DNA of 7,015 nucleotides from Mogibacterium sp. (GTDB lineage: Bacteria; Bacillota; Clostridia; Peptostreptococcales; Anaerovoracaceae): positions 1-7,015 of the forward strand of contig JAFREV010000101.1 of NCBI GenBank assembly GCA_017434685.1, given 5' to 3'. Shown here piece after piece: positions 1 through 6,397 of the stretch. How positions within the stretch are numbered: position 1 is the first letter of the stretch; each line of letters begins with the position of its first letter. A model generated the notes under the pieces. The model saw only the letters and a program-made list of their open reading frames with translations. It searched no databases and had not been told where the DNA came from. The translations under genes and the position numbers were made by a program.

Positions 1-830
1 CCTGGAACTCTGTAAATGCAAGAGTAAACGGAGAGAACCTCGGAAAAGGAACCGACAGCACATCACGCATTATGAGCATGTGGATGAAGTCTCCGACACA
101 TAGAGAAAATGTGCTCAGGGGAAGTTATCGCAGTGTGGGCGTAGCCTGTTTCGAATGCAGAGGCAGCACTTATTGGGTGCAACTTTACGGAGTCAGCGGA
201 AGCGAAGGCGCGGAGAAGCCAAAAAACGGGGTTATATCTGTCGGAATAGAGCTTCCGGAAGGCGGAGGGTTCACTCCGGAATTGGAAATAATCGATGCGT
301 ACAGCTACAAGCCTTTAGCGGACGCGGCAGGCGAGGCTGAGTCCGAAGACGGAGAGGCCGAAACCGACGCTGCGTATCGAATGTTTGAAGGAGACAGACT
401 CAGCCTCGGGCTCGGCGGAGACGGCCTTACATTTGACCCGTCGAAGCTGAGCTGGACGGTCAGCGACCCGGAACTCGCGACCGTGGATGAGAATGGCGTG
501 CTCAGAATAACCGGAAGCGGAGAGCTGACCGTTACTGCCGCGACCGGAAACACCAAAAGAGCCTCCGTGACTATTGCAACAAAAAGACATATAAAAGACA
601 CATATATAATAGACGCTTTCTCAAAGACCGAAGACATCACAAAGAGAGAATATCTCGAGGAACCGGTTTGCCCTAAACTTATACTTTTTGACGAGGGTGG
701 CATTCTCAGGGAAGGCATTGACTACCTCGTCAATTACAAGAATAACGAGGCTGCCGGAAACGGAGAAATAGAGATAAGAGGCATCGGAAAGTACGGTGGA
801 ATCGTGTCAGAGACATTCGAGATAAACTAG
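1..830 (+). CDS. CAP-domain (SCP/PR-1, YkwD-like) secreted protein with Ig-like domain, 5'-truncated by the window
   Basis: The reading frame is open from base 3 with no start codon inside the window, so this is the C-terminal part (275 residues visible) of a longer protein; a shorter start at the ATG at 72 would cut through the CAP fold. The first residues read GENLGKG and then MWMKSPTHRENVL, followed by SVGVAC and YWVQLYG. These are the signature strands and helix of the CAP/SCP/PR-1 superfamily, which is extracellular in bacteria. A linker rich in Glu, Ala and Asp follows, then a bacterial Ig-like (BIG_2-type) segment with LSWTVSDPELATVDENGVL and TVTAATGN at about 421-560. The C-terminus has the pattern EGIDYLVNYKNN...GIGKYGG...FEI, an all-beta repeat common in clostridial surface proteins. 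A signal peptide would lie upstream. Its role is probably cell-surface or cell-wall associated; the substrate is unknown. It is probably not in the downstream operon, because 153 bases and a promoter candidate separate them. Confidence 0.85.
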   Translation, partial: WNSVNARVNGENLGKGTDSTSRIMSMWMKSPTHRENVLRGSYRSVGVACFECRGSTYWVQLYGVSGSEGAEKPKNGVISVGIELPEGGGFTPELEIIDAYSYKPLADAAGEAESEDGEAETDAAYRMFEGDRLSLGLGGDGLTFDPSKLSWTVSDPELATVDENGVLRITGSGELTVTAATGNTKRASVTIATKRHIKDTYIIDAFSKTEDITKREYLEEPVCPKLILFDEGGILREGIDYLVNYKNNEAAGNGEIEIRGIGKYGGIVSETFEIN

Positions 831-879
831 ACCTTCGGCACTGCATATTAGAAGGCAAAGCAAACCTACAGGATACACA

Positions 880-895
880 TTGTAAACCGTTACAA
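880..895. promoter_or_regulatory. Palindromic, cre-like operator candidate
   Basis: Arms TTGTAA (880-885) and TTACAA (890-895) form a perfect 6-bp inverted repeat around ACCG. The 16-mer fits the catabolite-responsive element pattern WTGNNARCGNWWWCAW except for one core position (CC instead of CG). It overlaps the candidate -35 of the moxR promoter, where a LacI/CcpA-type repressor would act. The core mismatch leaves the regulator uncertain. Confidence 0.35.
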
Positions 896-917
896 ATTCA
901 AGGCTTTGTGGTATTAT
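890..917 (+). promoter_or_regulatory. Candidate promoter of the moxR operon
   Basis: TTACAA (890-895) and TATTAT (912-917) are separated by 16 bases. The -10 matches 5 of 6 consensus positions and the -35 only 3 of 6. A second TATTAT lies at 915-920. It is the best sigma-A-like pair in the gap before the moxR gene. A transcript from here would start near 924 and have a leader of about 60 bases. Confidence 0.4.
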
Positions 918-927
918 TATTCTGAAT

Positions 928-951
928 GAGAATGTAATGAAGGGCGTTCTC
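928..951 (+). other. Possible leader hairpin upstream of moxR
   Basis: GAGAATG (928-934) can pair with CGTTCTC (945-951), giving 7 bp with one G-U pair and a 10-base loop. It has no T-tract, so it is not an intrinsic terminator. It lies at the predicted 5' end of the moxR transcript and ends 20 bases before the Shine-Dalgarno GGAG. It may be an mRNA-stabilising stem or mere chance. Confidence 0.25.
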
Positions 952-983
952 AACGAGATAAAAATCAAAAGGAGAGAAATAAA

Positions 984-1946
984 TTGGAAGAGAAAACTTT
1001 AAGAGCCATCAATGCGGCTACTGAAGCTATCACCGAAGAAATGAACAAGGTGATTATCGGTAAAAATGATGTAATCAGAAAAGTTATTATGAGCGTGCTC
1101 GCAAACGGACACATTCTGCTCGATGACGTACCGGGAGTAGGTAAAACTTCTATCGCCGTTGCACTCGGCAAGACACTCGGCATGAAGTACAACAGAATCC
1201 AGTTCACACCGGACGTGCTGCCGTCGGACATCGTTGGATTCTCCATCTTTAACAGAGACAGCGAAAACCTCGTATACGTACCGGGAATCATTAACGATAC
1301 AAACCTCCTGCTCGCTGACGAGATTAACCGTACGTCCTCAAGGACACAGTCAGCTCTTCTCGAGGCCATGGAAGAAAAACAGGTAACCGTAGACGGTAAG
1401 TCATATCAGCTGCCTGAGCCTTTCATCGTAATCGCTACTCAGAACCAGGTCGGAGCAGCAGGCACACAGGTGCTGCCGCACGCACAGATGGACAGATTCC
1501 TGACCAGACTTTCCATTGGCTATCCTGACAAGATGAGTGAGAGATCCATCATACTCGGCAGACAGGTCGAAGACCCGTTCGCCGTAGTGGGACAGGTTGC
1601 AAGCAAGGAAGTCGTAAAATCGATGCAGGAAATCGTACTCAAAGTCACCATCAAAGACGAGATTATAAACTACATCACAGACCTCGTAGAGGCATCAAGA
1701 AATAACAATATGATCGAGCTCGGTGTTTCTCCGAGAGGATCTATCGCCATCAGCCATATGGCAAAGGCTTGTGCCGTCATGAACGGCAGAGACTATGTGA
1801 CAGAGGAAGACGTCAGAGACGTATTCTGCGATGTATGTGCACACAGAATTCTGCTCACACAGAAGGCAAGAGCTCAAGGTATCTCAGCAAAAGACGTGCT
1901 GAATCAGCTTATGGGCGGTACCAAAACACCTTACGGTGTGGAGTAA
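984..1946 (+). CDS. MoxR-family AAA+ ATPase
   Basis: A 320-residue cytosolic AAA+ ATPase of the MoxR family, normal length. Visible motifs are Walker A DVPGVGKTS (about 48-56), Walker B LLLADEINR (108-116), sensor 1 IVIATQNQ (148-155), the family segment LPHAQMDRF (164-172) and sensor 2 GVSPRGS (247-253). MoxR ATPases are thought to act as chaperone-like factors that mature or activate partner proteins, usually encoded next to a DUF58 or von Willebrand A protein, as here. The start is taken as TTG at 984, because GGAG at 971-974 sits 9 bases upstream and the first in-frame ATG (1041) would remove the N-terminal helix. It is first gene of a four-gene cluster; 29 bases separate it from the DUF58 gene. 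Family assignment is firm; the client is not known. Confidence 0.95.
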   Translation: MEEKTLRAINAATEAITEEMNKVIIGKNDVIRKVIMSVLANGHILLDDVPGVGKTSIAVALGKTLGMKYNRIQFTPDVLPSDIVGFSIFNRDSENLVYVPGIINDTNLLLADEINRTSSRTQSALLEAMEEKQVTVDGKSYQLPEPFIVIATQNQVGAAGTQVLPHAQMDRFLTRLSIGYPDKMSERSIILGRQVEDPFAVVGQVASKEVVKSMQEIVLKVTIKDEIINYITDLVEASRNNNMIELGVSPRGSIAISHMAKACAVMNGRDYVTEEDVRDVFCDVCAHRILLTQKARAQGISAKDVLNQLMGGTKTPYGVE

Positions 1947-1975
1947 TTAAGAGAAGAACAAAGGAACCAAATTAA

Positions 1976-3115
1976 ATGCTTAAAAGAAGAATTGCATGTG
2001 GTCTTCTCATACTCGCTGCGCTGATACTGTATTTCTTTGATAACGAAACGGTGACCCTGGCACTGCTGCTCGCCATAATCATCCTTCCGGCAGTATCAAT
2101 AGGACTGTTGGCCCTGTCAGGCAAGAATCTGACAGTAAAGATGGGAGATTCGCCGGTAGTAGGTGATAAACCTACCATGAGGCTCACCATAGAAAATCCC
2201 GGCATCATGCCGGTTGCAAATGCCGAGCTTGAGGTTGTATGCGAAAACCTCAGGACGGGTGAAACAGACAGCACGGTAATCCATGTATCTCCCGGGCCGA
2301 AGAGCAAAAAGGAGATAGATTTTGAGGTGCTTTCAGGTCACGCAGGCAGATACAGAATTCACGTTACAGACGCTCTTGTGTGGGATCCTCTGATGCTTGC
2401 CAAAAAGGAAGCGAGATGTGAGGACAGCAGGTTCATCACTGTTATGCCTGAAATCTTTGAGACGCAGCTTTCGTATGCATCAGATGCGGCCTTGCTCGAA
2501 AACGACAGATCTGCAGAGAGCAGACGCGGAATGGACCCGGGCGACGTGCGCGGTATCAGGGAATACGTGCCGGGAGACCCGGTCAGAAATATCCACTGGA
2601 AACTTTCAGAGAAAATAGACAAGATGCTGGTCAAAGAACTCGGAACACCGATCACCGACCAGCTCCTCGTAATACTCGGAAGTGCAGGTGAAAGAAGCAG
2701 CGACCCTGAGGCACTCGAAACCATCGCATCGGTGTATGTATCTCTCCTTAATACACTGAGACTGGACAGCACGAGCCTCACAGCTGCCTGGACAGATGCG
2801 CTTACCGGACGCGCAGTGTTCAAGAAAATCAGCGATGAAGACGAGATGAACCTCGCAGCAGACGAGTTCCTCGCATCGCCTGCGGCATTGCAAGGGGCAT
2901 TCTCCAGCATAGACAGAGACCTCGCAGAGACGAGATACGCACATATAGTTATCGTTTGCGGCAGAGTTCCGACCGGACTCGAAGCGATAGCAAACGGAAC
3001 AAACGTGACGGTCCTCCTCTACGGAGCCGAGGGAAGCACCACAGAGAACAATGTCCAAATCATAGGATTCGGAAACAAGACATACAGGGAAGACCTCGCC
3101 GGAATCGAGGTATAG
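1976..3115 (+). CDS. DUF58-domain membrane protein (MoxR partner)
   Basis: A 379-residue protein with two N-terminal membrane segments (about 8-21 and 27-47) and a small periplasm-like beta region (50-135). The DUF58 hallmark lies at about 184-222: RRGMDPGDVRGIREYVPGDP, then RNIHWKLSEKIDKMLVKELG. That motif (G-D-x-R-x-I-R-E-Y-x-P-G-D-x-x-R-x-I-H-W) defines the family. The rest resembles the von Willebrand A-like fold predicted for DUF58, with hydrophobic strands QLLVILG and AHIVIVCG. DUF58 proteins almost always sit next to moxR and are taken to be its partner. ATG 1976 follows AAGGA (1961-1965), and the gene lies 29 bases after moxR and 14 bases before the next, so it is very probably co-transcribed. 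The exact biochemical activity of the family is unknown. Confidence 0.92.
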   Translation: MLKRRIACGLLILAALILYFFDNETVTLALLLAIIILPAVSIGLLALSGKNLTVKMGDSPVVGDKPTMRLTIENPGIMPVANAELEVVCENLRTGETDSTVIHVSPGPKSKKEIDFEVLSGHAGRYRIHVTDALVWDPLMLAKKEARCEDSRFITVMPEIFETQLSYASDAALLENDRSAESRRGMDPGDVRGIREYVPGDPVRNIHWKLSEKIDKMLVKELGTPITDQLLVILGSAGERSSDPEALETIASVYVSLLNTLRLDSTSLTAAWTDALTGRAVFKKISDEDEMNLAADEFLASPAALQGAFSSIDRDLAETRYAHIVIVCGRVPTGLEAIANGTNVTVLLYGAEGSTTENNVQIIGFGNKTYREDLAGIEV

Positions 3116-3129
3116 CATAACAGATATAA

Positions 3130-4587
3130 ATGAAGAAACCTAAACTACCAAAATTCGGAAATAAAGAAAAGAACGCGAGCGAAGCGAATGTTAATGCGGA
3201 TTTCACGACAGCAAACTTCGACACCGCGCCGAACTTTGCATCACCGGCATTTGCCGCAGCGGACCTCGCTTATGAGGACAATTCGGACGGATTTGATGTA
3301 AACGTAAGAAACGCAGAGACCGGAATCCGCCTCATAGACCAAAAGAATGAGAACCCTTGGTTGCTCAGGGAAATGCCTCACGAGATAGCAACTGCCATAT
3401 CGCTTATGTCGGTGTTTGCACTTCTGCTGGCAGCATCGGGCAATGCAATGACAATCCCGTTCCTCCTGGTCGGAGTAATCGTATACACGGTGCTCACCTT
3501 CCTCGAGGAAAAACTGGACAATAGAATTCGCCTTTACGTGGCGGCAGGCATATTCGTTGCGCTGGTCGCAGTGGGCATAATTATGAGGAAGTACCTCTGG
3601 GGCGGAATCGGACTGATCATGAACTCCGTTTATGACGCGTCCGAGGCCACGCAGGCATATATATACAACAGATTCGGAACCGGAGCGACTGCAGACGAGC
3701 ATTTCACAATGTGCATTCGCACAGCAGCAGTGTTCCTGTCAACAGCACTTGGAATGCTTGCAGCTCTTCCGCCGGCAGCAATCCGAAGAGCACTGGGTAT
3801 AGCCGCTGCGATCTACTCCATGATTCTCTTCGCATACTACGGCATTATCCCTGCTACTGTATGCATAGCCATAATAATCGCAGCACTCGTACTCGTTCTT
3901 GCAAGGGGAGGACTGCTTTCAGTACTTCCGGTGCTCCTGGCATCGCTTGCAATATTCGGTATCATAATGCTCATCTCTCCGGGGGAAAACTACGGCATCT
4001 CAAGAGCCGACGAGAACTTCAGAGACAGGTTTGCCCTGCGCTCTGCATATCTCGAAAGTGACACATACCAGGATTTCCAAGACGATATGGAAAATCAGTT
4101 CGAGGACGAGGATCCGTTTAGCGAAGAAGACAACGAGCAGATCTTCAGCGAATACAAGTGGCTGCTCCCACTCATAATATTCCTGCTAATTCTCGCAGGA
4201 CTCGGAGTTGTGGCCTTCCTGCTGTACCAAAGATACAAGAAGAGGCGTGCCGCAAACCGCGAGGGAATAGACTCGGACGATCCGCGGACGGCCATAGTCG
4301 CGATGTTCCCATACGCAATAAGATGGCTTAAAGCCGCAGACCTCGATGTTGCAGGCAAGAACTTTGCATCGCTTGTCGATCCTCTCCGCAAGGACATCTC
4401 CGAGCAGTACGCCAAATATTACAGCAGCATGTACGTGCTCTGGAGAGAGGCAGCATACTCAGACCACGAAATGCAGGAAGAGAAGAAATATGCCATGAAT
4501 GAGTTCATGGAAGAAACAGCAAACATGGTCAAGCGTGACCTCGACTGGAAGGGCAAGATAATAACCGCACTCAAATACGCACTCTAA
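3130..4587 (+). CDS. Polytopic membrane protein with DUF4129-like C-terminal tail (transglutaminase-less TgpA-type partner)
   Basis: A 485-residue protein. A polar N-terminal region of about 80 residues precedes some six or seven membrane segments between about 87 and 283. A strongly acidic outside loop follows (about 284-342, with EDEDPFSEEDNEQ). One more membrane helix lies at about 344-366, then a KKRR stop-transfer sequence and a cytosolic tail. The tail's YVLWREAAYSDHEMQEE (about 435-451) resembles the RYSDH-type end of DUF4129 domains. In MoxR/DUF58 clusters this position is usually held by a membrane protein with a transglutaminase-like Cys-His-Asp domain followed by DUF4129; here the outside loop is far too short for one and I see no catalytic triad. 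The start has only a weak, distant Shine-Dalgarno (GAGG at about 3106), so translation may be coupled to the DUF58 gene ending at 3115. The DUF4129 relation is inferred by pattern, not by a search. Confidence 0.75.
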   Translation: MKKPKLPKFGNKEKNASEANVNADFTTANFDTAPNFASPAFAAADLAYEDNSDGFDVNVRNAETGIRLIDQKNENPWLLREMPHEIATAISLMSVFALLLAASGNAMTIPFLLVGVIVYTVLTFLEEKLDNRIRLYVAAGIFVALVAVGIIMRKYLWGGIGLIMNSVYDASEATQAYIYNRFGTGATADEHFTMCIRTAAVFLSTALGMLAALPPAAIRRALGIAAAIYSMILFAYYGIIPATVCIAIIIAALVLVLARGGLLSVLPVLLASLAIFGIIMLISPGENYGISRADENFRDRFALRSAYLESDTYQDFQDDMENQFEDEDPFSEEDNEQIFSEYKWLLPLIIFLLILAGLGVVAFLLYQRYKKRRAANREGIDSDDPRTAIVAMFPYAIRWLKAADLDVAGKNFASLVDPLRKDISEQYAKYYSSMYVLWREAAYSDHEMQEEKKYAMNEFMEETANMVKRDLDWKGKIITALKYAL

Positions 4588-4638
4588 TCGTGCAACAATA
4601 TACGCCTAAAGACACTCTACATATATAAAGGGGAATAG

Positions 4639-5886
4639 ATGGAAAACAAGCGTAGACTGACAAACAAATATATACTGCTGGCGATGCTACTGATCGCTGT
4701 CTTTGTGCTGCCTTCATGCAGGACGAGAATCAGTAACAACAGCGAGATTACCACCGTCCAGTACGACGAAAGCGGTTTCATGTCCGAAGATTACCAGATG
4801 AGACGTGACGAGCTTGGCCTCTCCACAGCGGAGAAGCCTCTGCTCCCTAACTTCGGCTCCGGCGAATCCGATGACAGCGACGACTTCGAAGAGGGCGAAT
4901 ACATCGACTACAACCCTGAAGACTACCAGGAGGACTTCACCGAGACTGAAACAAACACAAACAACAATAACAACAACCGCAACAATTCAAACACCGGCAC
5001 CCGCAACCGCAGCACCACACCATCTAGAGGCAGTTCGCGAGGAACAACGACAACGAAAAAGTACACCGTTACATTTAAAGGAAACGGAGGTACGCCGGAT
5101 AAGCAGACAAAGGAATTTAAAAGACACAGCAAGATTTCCTTCCCGACAGACCCGGAGAGGAAAGGCTATGATTTCACCGGATGGTATACAGAAGCTGATA
5201 ATGATAAAGGCAGCAAAGTTGACACCAGCGTTACAGTAAGTTCAGACAGAACATTGTATGCACATTGGAAGAAAAAAGAGACACCTAAACCAAAACCTGA
5301 CCCGAAGCCGACTGAATATACCGTTAGATTTACAGATGGTATAGGTAATACTATTTCTGAACAGAAAGTAAAGGAAGGAAAAGGTGCAGTAGAACCAAAG
5401 AAACCAAGTCGTGATGGCTATACTTTTGCAGGATGGGATACTAGTTTTGACAAAATTACTGCCGATATAGACATAAATGCTAAGTGGGACCCTAAAAAGA
5501 ATGATCCGGCTTACTGGGCAGATGTTACTGATAAAGAGGTAAGAGATATTACCAGTCAACCATTGTGCTTTGTAGATGGAGGGGAAAGTGGAATTGTTCA
5601 GTCTTGTAGTGCAAAGGCGACAAGAAAAGAAGAAGATTATGGCTCTGCAGAGTATGTTATAGCATATGCCAGCGATGACGAGGAAGCAGAGACGCTGAAG
5701 ACAAAGCATGAAGGAAAATCTTTGCTGATTATTTCCAATGATGCTACCAAAAATGATAGAGAATATACGGCTGTATATAGGATAATCATTCTCAATTGGC
5801 TCCACGGAAGCAGTTTAAGCTATCAAGAGGCGGCAAACGAATTAAAAGTAGACTACAAAATATACTATCCTGAAGAAGATAGCTAA
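4639..5886 (+). CDS. Lipoprotein with two InlB-type B-repeats (Listeria-Bacteroides repeat)
   Basis: A 415-residue surface lipoprotein. KRR is followed by a hydrophobic core and the lipobox LPSC, with Cys27 as the lipidated residue. An acidic segment (about 75-105) and a Thr/Asn/Ser-rich low-complexity linker (about 103-140) lift the fold off the membrane. Two B-repeats follow: about 142-211 (YTVTFKGNGG, GYDFTGWYTEAD, TLYAHW) and about 227-283 (YTVRFTDG, GYTFAGWDTSF, INAKW), joined by a KPKPDPKP linker. This repeat is a ubiquitin-like beta fold used in surface adhesins and internalins. Residues 285-415 have no family I recognise. AAGGGG (4628-4633) gives a good ribosome site 5 bases before ATG. 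The gene is 51 bases downstream of the previous one and is probably the last of the operon. Base composition drops sharply from about 5160 on (see findings). Confidence 0.88.
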   Translation: MENKRRLTNKYILLAMLLIAVFVLPSCRTRISNNSEITTVQYDESGFMSEDYQMRRDELGLSTAEKPLLPNFGSGESDDSDDFEEGEYIDYNPEDYQEDFTETETNTNNNNNNRNNSNTGTRNRSTTPSRGSSRGTTTTKKYTVTFKGNGGTPDKQTKEFKRHSKISFPTDPERKGYDFTGWYTEADNDKGSKVDTSVTVSSDRTLYAHWKKKETPKPKPDPKPTEYTVRFTDGIGNTISEQKVKEGKGAVEPKKPSRDGYTFAGWDTSFDKITADIDINAKWDPKKNDPAYWADVTDKEVRDITSQPLCFVDGGESGIVQSCSAKATRKEEDYGSAEYVIAYASDDEEAETLKTKHEGKSLLIISNDATKNDREYTAVYRIIILNWLHGSSLSYQEAANELKVDYKIYYPEEDS

Positions 5887-5960
5887 ACATAAAGAGAATA
5901 ATTGTCACTAGGTAAGGAATTTGTTCGTTATTCCCCAAGGGTTACAGGAGATGGCTCGAA

Positions 5961-5992
5961 AATTGTTTTTCAAAAAAACAATTACATTTTTT
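5961..5992 (+). terminator. AT-only hairpin followed by six T, possible end of the moxR operon
   Basis: AATTGTTTTT (5961-5970) and AAAAACAATT (5974-5983) form a 10-bp stem with a 3-base loop, followed by ACA and T6 (5987-5992). As an intrinsic terminator it is weak, because only one pair is G-C. The same palindrome starts the second module (6425-6447), so it belongs to the repeat unit rather than to the operon. The only other structure in 5887-5960 is a weak GGAAT/ATTCC stem (5916-5934). Confidence 0.35.
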
Positions 5993-6078
5993 GAATGAAA
6001 TCCTGCAAGATATTCACTCAATCCGACAATAAAACAATGGGCGTGGCGGTTTTTGGCGAATTCAAGGATTTGAGCGGA

Positions 6079-6106
6079 TTGACAGACGGGATCTAGCGGA
6101 TAAAAT
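6079..6106 (+). promoter_or_regulatory. Sigma-A promoter of mini-ORF mRNA, copy 1
   Basis: TTGACA (6079-6084), 16-base spacer, TAAAAT (6101-6106): a perfect -35 and a 5/6 -10. Predicted transcription start is near 6113. The mRNA would end at 6408, about 296 bases. The -35 overlaps the right arm of an inverted repeat (TCAATCCG 6018-6025 and CGGATTGA 6075-6082). Confidence 0.8.
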
Positions 6107-6113
6107 AATGGCA

Positions 6114-6132
6114 AGTCAGGAAAGCTGTGACT
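6114..6132 (+). other. 5' hairpin of the mini-ORF mRNA, copy 1
   Basis: AGTCA (6114-6118) pairs with TGACT (6128-6132) at the predicted 5' end of the transcript; the same stem is at 6578-6596 in copy 2. It competes with a long-range pairing of GTCAGGAA (6115-6122) to TTCCTGAC (6358-6365). Such a metastable 5' stem is a known feature of type I toxin mRNAs. Confidence 0.45.
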
Positions 6133-6193
6133 CGCGGCTGGCTCGACCCAAGAAGTTTTTACTACATCCCTACCGCCTAAGGAGGTGATGCGC

Positions 6194-6310
6194 ATGGTAG
6201 AGACTATCCGAGGGGAGGGACCGGAGATGGTAAGAGTTACCATTTCGCTTAGTCGAAAGACTTTGCGGGTAACGATTAGCATTAAAAAAGCCGCCAGTAC
6301 GCATAACTAG
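6194..6310 (+). CDS. Small cationic peptide, type I toxin-like, copy 1 (38 aa, or 27 aa from the inner start at 6227)
   Basis: ATG 6194 follows AAGGAGGTGAT (6179-6189), a near-perfect complement of the 16S rRNA 3' end. A second in-frame start, ATG 6227, has its own GGAGG (6214-6218) 8 bases upstream. The part shared with copy 2 begins at 6227: 27 residues starting MVRVTISLSRKT and ending KKAASTHN. Hydrophobic residues alternate in two blocks (positions 2-8 and 13-19) around an SRKT turn, RVTIS occurs twice, and charge is +6 with no acidic residue in that core. This suggests an amphipathic beta-hairpin rather than a membrane helix. The last codons and TAG lie inside the antisense RNA's terminator. 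Against copy 2, 8 of 27 residues differ, all conservatively (I/V, S/T, L/F, K/R, L/V, A/V, T/S, H/Q), and 3 further codons are synonymous. I do not recognise the family. Toxicity is inferred from context only. Confidence 0.6.
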   Translation: MVETIRGEGPEMVRVTISLSRKTLRVTISIKKAASTHN

Positions 6311-6315
6311 GCGGC
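6284..6315 (-). terminator. Intrinsic terminator of antisense RNA, copy 1
   Basis: On the minus strand GCCGCC and GGCGGC (6315-6310 and 6295-6290) form a GC-only stem, extended by AGT/ACT with one bulged base, followed directly by six T (6289-6284). On the plus strand the A-tract precedes the stem, so it works for the minus strand only. Confidence 0.8.
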
Positions 6316-6362
6316 ACCAAGAAAATTGGTCGAGTTAGTCGTTGACGAACGACGCTCTTCCT
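6284..6362 (-). ncRNA. Antisense RNA (putative antitoxin RNA), copy 1, about 79 nt
   Basis: Transcription from the minus-strand TATAAT at 6369-6374 should start near 6362 and stop at the T-tract 6289-6284. The RNA is fully complementary to the mRNA 3' UTR and the last nine or so codons of the mini-ORF. It can fold into three hairpins: a GAG/CTC-clamped stem GTCGTT-AACGAC (6340-6355), a CCAA/TTGG stem (about 6316-6330) and the terminator. The position at the 3' end of the mRNA resembles the bsrG/SR4 and txpA/RatA arrangements. Confidence 0.65.
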
Positions 6363-6368
6363 GACCCA

Positions 6369-6397
6369 ATTATATGAATTTGCTGCGGTGGGCGCAA
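6369..6397 (-). promoter_or_regulatory. Promoter of antisense RNA, copy 1
   Basis: Read on the minus strand: TTGCGC (6397-6392), 17-base spacer, TATAAT (6374-6369). The -10 is perfect and the -35 matches 3 of 6. It is unchanged in copy 2 apart from one spacer base. The -35 lies in the tetraloop and stem of the mRNA terminator. Confidence 0.65.

Noticed and set aside
832..855. CCTTC/GAAGG stem after the CAP-domain gene as a terminator
   Set aside because: The 5-bp stem has a 14-base loop and no T-tract, so it does not qualify as an intrinsic terminator.
937..1002. 21-codon ORF in the moxR leader (MKGVLNEIKIKRREINWKRK...)
   Set aside because: There is no Shine-Dalgarno before it, it overlaps the moxR ribosome site and start out of frame, and it has no recognisable leader-peptide features.
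2606..3118. Long minus-strand frames opposite the DUF58 and membrane-protein genes (for example 2606-3118, 3241-3702)
   Set aside because: These are shadows of well-supported plus-strand genes; they have no domains, odd composition and no ribosome sites.
5908..6282. Minus-strand open frame of 124 codons over copy 1
   Set aside because: It and the matching frame at 6282-6632 look alike only because the DNA is duplicated. It runs through the sense promoter and mini-ORF, and I see no Shine-Dalgarno site before it.
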